From positions 1 through 10,402 of the forward strand of contig JAFPLG010000032.1 of assembly GCA_017402895.1 (NCBI GenBank): a stretch of 10,402 nt of DNA, written 5' to 3'. Under the pieces are notes generated by a model, which did no database searches, was not told where the DNA came from, and worked only from the letters and a program-made list of their open reading frames with translations. Source of the DNA: Paludibacteraceae bacterium (GTDB lineage Bacteria; Bacteroidota; Bacteroidia; Bacteroidales; Paludibacteraceae). Positions 7,762 through 10,402 of the stretch are shown here, piece after piece; position 1 is the stretch's first letter, and each line of letters opens with the position of its first letter. A program made the position numbers and the translations under genes.

Positions 7762-8807
7762 AAATAGACAGACCCAAACTGATTATTGTCGTATCGGCCA
7801 TATTGGTGATGGCCGGACTGGTAGTGACTTGTGTTTTTGGTGTGCGTTATTATCGCTATGCCAAGAGCAATTTCACGTCGCGCGACGGCCAGGAGCACAG
7901 CTACTATGTCTATCCCGGAACGACGCTGGAAGCACTGACCTCGATGGTGAGTGCCGACTATGAGATAGCCTCGGTGGACGCATGGCGTCGCGACTGCAGG
8001 AAGGTGAAGTTCGACACGATTCGTCCGGGTCACTACACCCTGGCGGCACGGGTGGCTAACCGCAAGATGATACGCACTTTCTCCAAAGGAGAAGAGTCGC
8101 CGGTTCGCCTCACCTTCAACAACACGATTCGCACCCGTCAACAGCTGTGCGGCCGACTGGCTCAGGCGCTGCTGGTGGATAGCACGACGCTACAGCAATA
8201 CATGGACAGCGTACCGTTCCTCCGTCAGTACGGACTGACGCCCGAGACGGCGGTGTGCCTGTTTATACCGAATACGTACGAGGTCTACTGGTCGATGACG
8301 CCCGAGCAACTGTTCGACCGCATGCAGAAGGAGTACAACCGCTTCTGGAATGACGAACGCCGTAAGAAAGCCGAGGCGCTGGGACTGACACCGCAGGAAG
8401 TGGCTACGTTGGCCTCGATCGTTGAGGGCGAGACCTATCGCAAGGAAGAGCATCCGATCATAGCCAGTCTGTACCTGAACCGACTGCATCTGGAGATGCC
8501 GCTCCAGGCCTGCCCGACGGTGATCTTCGCCGTAGGTGATTTCACGCTCCGCCGCGTGCTGAACAAGCATCTGGAGATTGATTCGCCGTACAACACGTAT
8601 CGTCACACGGGACTTCCCCCCGGACCTATTCGACTGCCGCAACCCTCGGCACTGGATGCCGTACTGAATGCACCAAAGACCAACTATCTGTTCATGTGTG
8701 CCAATCCTGATTTCTCGGGTACGCACGTCTTCTCGGAGACGGCTGCGCAGCACGAGCGTGTGGCGCGTGAATACCGTCAACGCCTGAATCAACGCAACAT
8801 CAAATGA
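7758..8807 (+). CDS. mltG: Endolytic murein transglycosylase MltG
   Basis: MltG (YceG-like) is an inner-membrane lytic transglycosylase that cleaves nascent peptidoglycan strands and helps to end glycan polymerisation. This 349-aa protein has a short cytoplasmic N-terminus and one membrane helix (residues about 8-29, LIIVVSAILVMAGLVVTCVF), then a periplasmic part. The region around 45-110 resembles the LysM-like part of the family. The catalytic region is LASIVEGET with E223 as the likely acid, followed by PIIASLYLNRL. The conserved SPYNTYRHTGLPPGPI lies at about 276-291, and a C-terminal LFMCANPDFSGTHVFSETAAQH box follows. Length and motif order are normal. The start overlaps the CYTH stop and the stop overlaps the next start, each as ATGA, implying translational coupling across three genes. 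Confidence 0.96.
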   Translation: MKIDRPKLIIVVSAILVMAGLVVTCVFGVRYYRYAKSNFTSRDGQEHSYYVYPGTTLEALTSMVSADYEIASVDAWRRDCRKVKFDTIRPGHYTLAARVANRKMIRTFSKGEESPVRLTFNNTIRTRQQLCGRLAQALLVDSTTLQQYMDSVPFLRQYGLTPETAVCLFIPNTYEVYWSMTPEQLFDRMQKEYNRFWNDERRKKAEALGLTPQEVATLASIVEGETYRKEEHPIIASLYLNRLHLEMPLQACPTVIFAVGDFTLRRVLNKHLEIDSPYNTYRHTGLPPGPIRLPQPSALDAVLNAPKTNYLFMCANPDFSGTHVFSETAAQHERVAREYRQRLNQRNIK

Positions 8808-9364
8808 TCTGGGAAGGGAACGATGACATACGACTCATGGAGTGCCACAACGACCGGCGTTCGGTGCAGCACGTGCTCAACGAATGCCGTGAGGAACGAC
8901 GTCCGTATGTGGTGATTACCAATACGATGACCATCAAGCCGCTTCACCGTCTTCTGGTACCGGTGACGATGCTGGAAGAAGAGGTGTATAAAGCCGAGAT
9001 ATGTACGTATCTGGCCCGCAAGACCGGGGCGCATATCATCCTGCTGAAGGCCCACGACTACGGAAGCCATGCTCAACAGAACGTCAACCGCATCGTGACG
9101 CATATCAAGAGCGTCAGCGAACGGTCGGGAGTGGATATCTCGTACGAAATAGTAGAAGCCCGCAAAGACAGTTTCTCGCTCATACGCGAAGCCAGCGAAC
9201 GGCAACGCGATTTCCAGCACGACCTGTTGGTGCTGACCGCCAGTCGCGACTACGGACTGGATGATATCCTCTTCGGTCCACCCGAGCAGCACGCCATACG
9301 CCGTGCACTGGTGCCCGTGATGCTGGTCAATCCGCGAGAAGATCTATTCTCGTTGTGCGATTGA
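8804..9364 (+). CDS. Universal stress protein-like (UspA superfamily) protein
   Basis: This 186-aa protein resembles the C-terminal UspA-type domain of Bacteroidales stress proteins. A strand-opening HRLLVPVTMLEEE lies at residues about 49-60, GAHIILLKAHDYGS at 75-88, DLLVLTASRDYGLDDILFGP at about 140-159, and the ending PVMLVNPREDLFSLCD at 171-186. The classic ATP-binding signature GxxGx9G(S/T) is not evident, so it may not bind ATP. The first 45 residues (RSVQHVLNECREERRPYVVITN) look like the end of a preceding USP domain, so this may be a shortened form of a two-domain protein; that is inference. The ATG overlaps the mltG stop by 4 bp, making it the last gene of the operon. It is convergent with engB, with 14 bases between the stops. 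Family assignment is from remembered sequence patterns only. Confidence 0.65.
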   Translation: MIWEGNDDIRLMECHNDRRSVQHVLNECREERRPYVVITNTMTIKPLHRLLVPVTMLEEEVYKAEICTYLARKTGAHIILLKAHDYGSHAQQNVNRIVTHIKSVSERSGVDISYEIVEARKDSFSLIREASERQRDFQHDLLVLTASRDYGLDDILFGPPEQHAIRRALVPVMLVNPREDLFSLCD

Positions 9365-9365
9365 T

Positions 9366-9393
9366 GAATGGCGAATGGCTAATGGTTATTGGC
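9366..9393. repeat. Degenerate 7-bp tandem repeat between convergent stops
   Basis: Four consecutive heptamers, GAATGGC GAATGGC TAATGGT TATTGGC, fill the space between the two convergent genes and run into the end of engB. The engB stop codon (9379-9381) and its last residues (LANNH) are formed by this repeat. I see no stem-loop terminator in this junction. Confidence 0.75.
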
Positions 9394-9990
9394 TAACGAC
9401 TGATTTATTTCCTCAATATAGTTGACGATTTCTTCGCCGCCTTGGTTCTTCTCGGATGAGGTGATGAAGATAGGTGGCAGTTCTTCCCAGGTCTCCATGA
9501 GTACCTGCTTGTAGGCCTCGACATTTTCTTTTAGTCGTTCGCGTCCGAGTTTGTCGGCTTTGGTAAAGACGATAGAGAAGGGTATCTGCTGTTCGCCCAA
9601 CCAGTTCATAAACTCCAGGTCGATCTTCTGCGGCTCCAGACGACTGTCGACGAGCACGAATAGGTTGCAGAGTTGTTCGCGCAGCAGGCAGTACCGCTCA
9701 ATCATGCGGCGGAGGTTGTCCCGCTGGTTCTGGCTGGCACGTGCATAGCCGTAACCCGGCAGATCGACGATGTGCCAAGGCTGATTGCTCTCAATATAGA
9801 AGTGGTTGATGAGCAGCGTCTTACCGGGTTTCTGACTGGTCTTGGCGAGTTTGGGATTGTGGGTCAGCATGTTGATAAGCGACGACTTGCCCACGTTGCT
9901 GCGACCGATAAAGGCATACTCCGGCAGCGTCGTCTTCGGACACTGCATCACGTCCGGACTGGATATCACGAATTCAGCTTTGGTAATCAT
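9379..9990 (-). CDS. engB: Ribosome biogenesis GTPase EngB (YsxC/YihA)
   Basis: EngB is a small TRAFAC-class GTPase needed for assembly of the large ribosomal subunit. The 203-aa protein shows the full motif set. G1 is GRSNVGKS at 29-36, with G2 following around 51-58 (TSQKPGKT). G3 is DLPGYGYA at 76-83, G4 is TKAD at 143-146, and G5 is TSS at 177-179. The length is normal for the family (about 195-210). The ATG at 9990 is supported by a promoter whose -7 element ends 20 bases upstream. The last residues, LANNH, come from the heptamer repeat at 9366-9393, so the very C-terminus is probably variable between relatives. It is monocistronic here and convergent with the universal-stress-like gene. 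Confidence 0.97.
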   Translation of the reverse strand: MITKAEFVISSPDVMQCPKTTLPEYAFIGRSNVGKSSLINMLTHNPKLAKTSQKPGKTLLINHFYIESNQPWHIVDLPGYGYARASQNQRDNLRRMIERYCLLREQLCNLFVLVDSRLEPQKIDLEFMNWLGEQQIPFSIVFTKADKLGRERLKENVEAYKQVLMETWEELPPIFITSSEKNQGGEEIVNYIEEINQSLANNH

Positions 9991-10009
9991 AGCGCACGAT
10001 TTTGTGCTG

Positions 10010-10041
10010 CAAAATTACAAAAAATAATCCGAATGCGCAAA
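10010..10041 (-). promoter_or_regulatory. Bacteroidetes-type promoter for engB
   Basis: On the minus strand, TTTG (10038-10041), a 20-base spacer and TAATTTTG (10010-10017) match the -33/-7 consensus exactly. Transcription should start near 10003, leaving a leader of about 13 nt. The -33 element sits in the left half of an imperfect palindrome. Confidence 0.82.
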
Positions 10042-10079
10042 TTATGCTTGCATAAATTTGTCATTTGCAGGATTATTTT
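10021..10079. promoter_or_regulatory. Imperfect 59-bp palindrome over the engB -33 region
   Basis: The outer arms AAAATAATCC (10021-10030) and GGATTATTTT (10070-10079) are perfect complements. The inner arms CAAATTATGC (10038-10047) and GCATAAATTTG (10050-10060) match apart from one extra T. The overlap with the -33 element suggests an operator or cruciform, but no known regulator site is recognised, and AT-rich promoter DNA makes chance symmetry possible. Confidence 0.45.
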
Positions 10080-10220
10080 GCATGTAGATTCGAAGGGGCC
10101 CCTTTAATAATCCTTACGGCCTACTCTCGTTTACATCTCGTTCGCATTACGGACGATTCTGTACGGTCTCTGCCCGGCCCTTTCTTCTTTTATCTATAAT
10201 TTTATTCCGGGGCGGTAAGC

Positions 10221-10316
10221 GAACAGGTGAACACCTGAACACCCTTTTTCTAATACTCCCACCCGCACGTGTGTGTGAGGTTTATTATAGAGGGTGTTCG
10301 GGTGTTCAGGGTGTTC
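10221..10316. repeat. Long inverted repeat built from GAACACC words
   Basis: TGAACACCTGAACACCCT (10228-10245) pairs along 18 positions with AGGGTGTTCGGGTGTTCA (10291-10308), with only one T-G wobble and a 45-base loop. Each side contains about three GAACACC-like words (10221-10245, and 10291-10316 in reverse). CAGGTG-AA-CACCTG within the left arm is a smaller dyad. No T-run follows the right arm, so it does not look like an ordinary terminator. Confidence 0.75.
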
Positions 10317-10325
10317 TATCTCTTT

Positions 10326-10347
10326 CGCGACCATTACGCGACCATTA
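10326..10347. repeat. 11-bp tandem duplication
   Basis: CGCGACCATTA occurs twice head to tail (10326-10336 and 10337-10347). The second copy leads directly into the right-hand 24-bp repeat. Confidence 0.75.
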
Positions 10348-10402
10348 CGGACGATTCTGTATGGTCACAGCCACGCTCAGGGTTCCTGTTAGCCGTAGGC
10401 GG

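Larger units (their letters stand above)
10145..10366. repeat. Pair of 24-bp direct repeats flanking a hairpin
   Basis: The sequence CATTACGGACGATTCTGTA followed by C/T and GGTC occurs at 10145-10168 and 10343-10366, with a single C/T difference. The copies are 198 bp apart and enclose the GAACACC inverted repeat, which suggests one repeated non-coding unit. Confidence 0.75.
10042..10402. other. Gene-free region rich in repeats
   Basis: No reading frame with recognisable content is seen on either strand to the window edge. The stretch holds the outer half of the engB promoter palindrome, the 12-bp palindrome AAGGGGCCCCTT (10093-10104), and three AATAATCC words around 10023-10113 (one inverted). 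It also holds a 24-bp direct repeat, an inverted repeat of GAACACC words and an 11-bp tandem duplication. No exact TTTG/TAnnTTTG promoter facing right was found. Confidence 0.6.

Noticed and set aside
10093..10104. AAGGGGCCCCTT as a terminator
   Set aside because: It is a perfect palindrome with no loop and no adequate T-run, lies upstream of engB rather than after a gene, and no gene ending here is seen.
10145..10366. CRISPR array
   Set aside because: There are only two copies of the 24-bp repeat, 198 bp apart, with no regular spacers and no cas genes in view.

Overview
The window looks like a chromosomal segment from a Bacteroidales bacterium, probably close to Prevotella/Bacteroides. The evidence is of three kinds. 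Four promoters match the Bacteroidetes form TTTG-N20-TAnnTTTG. A TonB-dependent receptor carries an N-terminal carboxypeptidase-regulatory-like domain. A secreted protein has a C-terminal tail of the kind common in Bacteroidales exported proteins. The genus assignment is inference.

Left part (1-6760, all on the minus strand, transcribed right to left): a promoter at 6729-6760 drives a secreted two-module beta-rich protein. It is followed after a 63-base gap by rubrerythrin (N-terminal rubredoxin type), a TonB-dependent outer-membrane receptor, and mutS, which runs off the left edge. Spacing is very tight: the rubrerythrin stop overlaps the apparent reading-frame start of the receptor, and only 2 bases separate the receptor stop from the mutS ATG. 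The last three genes are therefore probably one transcription unit, combining oxidative-stress defence, an envelope receptor and DNA mismatch repair.

Middle (6761-7263): a non-coding stretch centred on a tRNA-Ser(GCU) gene on the minus strand. It has its own promoter, a structured leader of about 155 nt and a hairpin directly at its 3' side. Just downstream lies an 18-bp copy of the tRNA 3' end, inside a segment of about 90 bases that can fold into a multi-branched structure. The tRNA promoter and the promoter of the rightward operon face away from each other and share a 12-bp perfect inverted repeat.

Right part (7264-9990): a rightward operon of a CYTH-domain protein, the endolytic transglycosylase MltG and a universal-stress-like protein, each joined to the next by a 4-bp ATGA overlap. 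It is convergent with the ribosome-biogenesis GTPase gene engB (ysxC/yihA), which is read leftward from its own promoter. The last 360 bases (10042-10402) hold no convincing gene. They contain a set of direct and inverted repeats, including GAACACC-type words arranged as a long hairpin and flanked by a near-identical 24-bp repeat.

Most coding content is ordinary housekeeping. The points most worth a second look are non-canonical or non-coding: an ATAA junction where an ATGA start/stop overlap would be expected, period-7 tandem repeats at three sites (one inside the receptor gene), the tRNA-derived repeat, and the repeat cluster at the right end. No clear new defence or mobile system was found.
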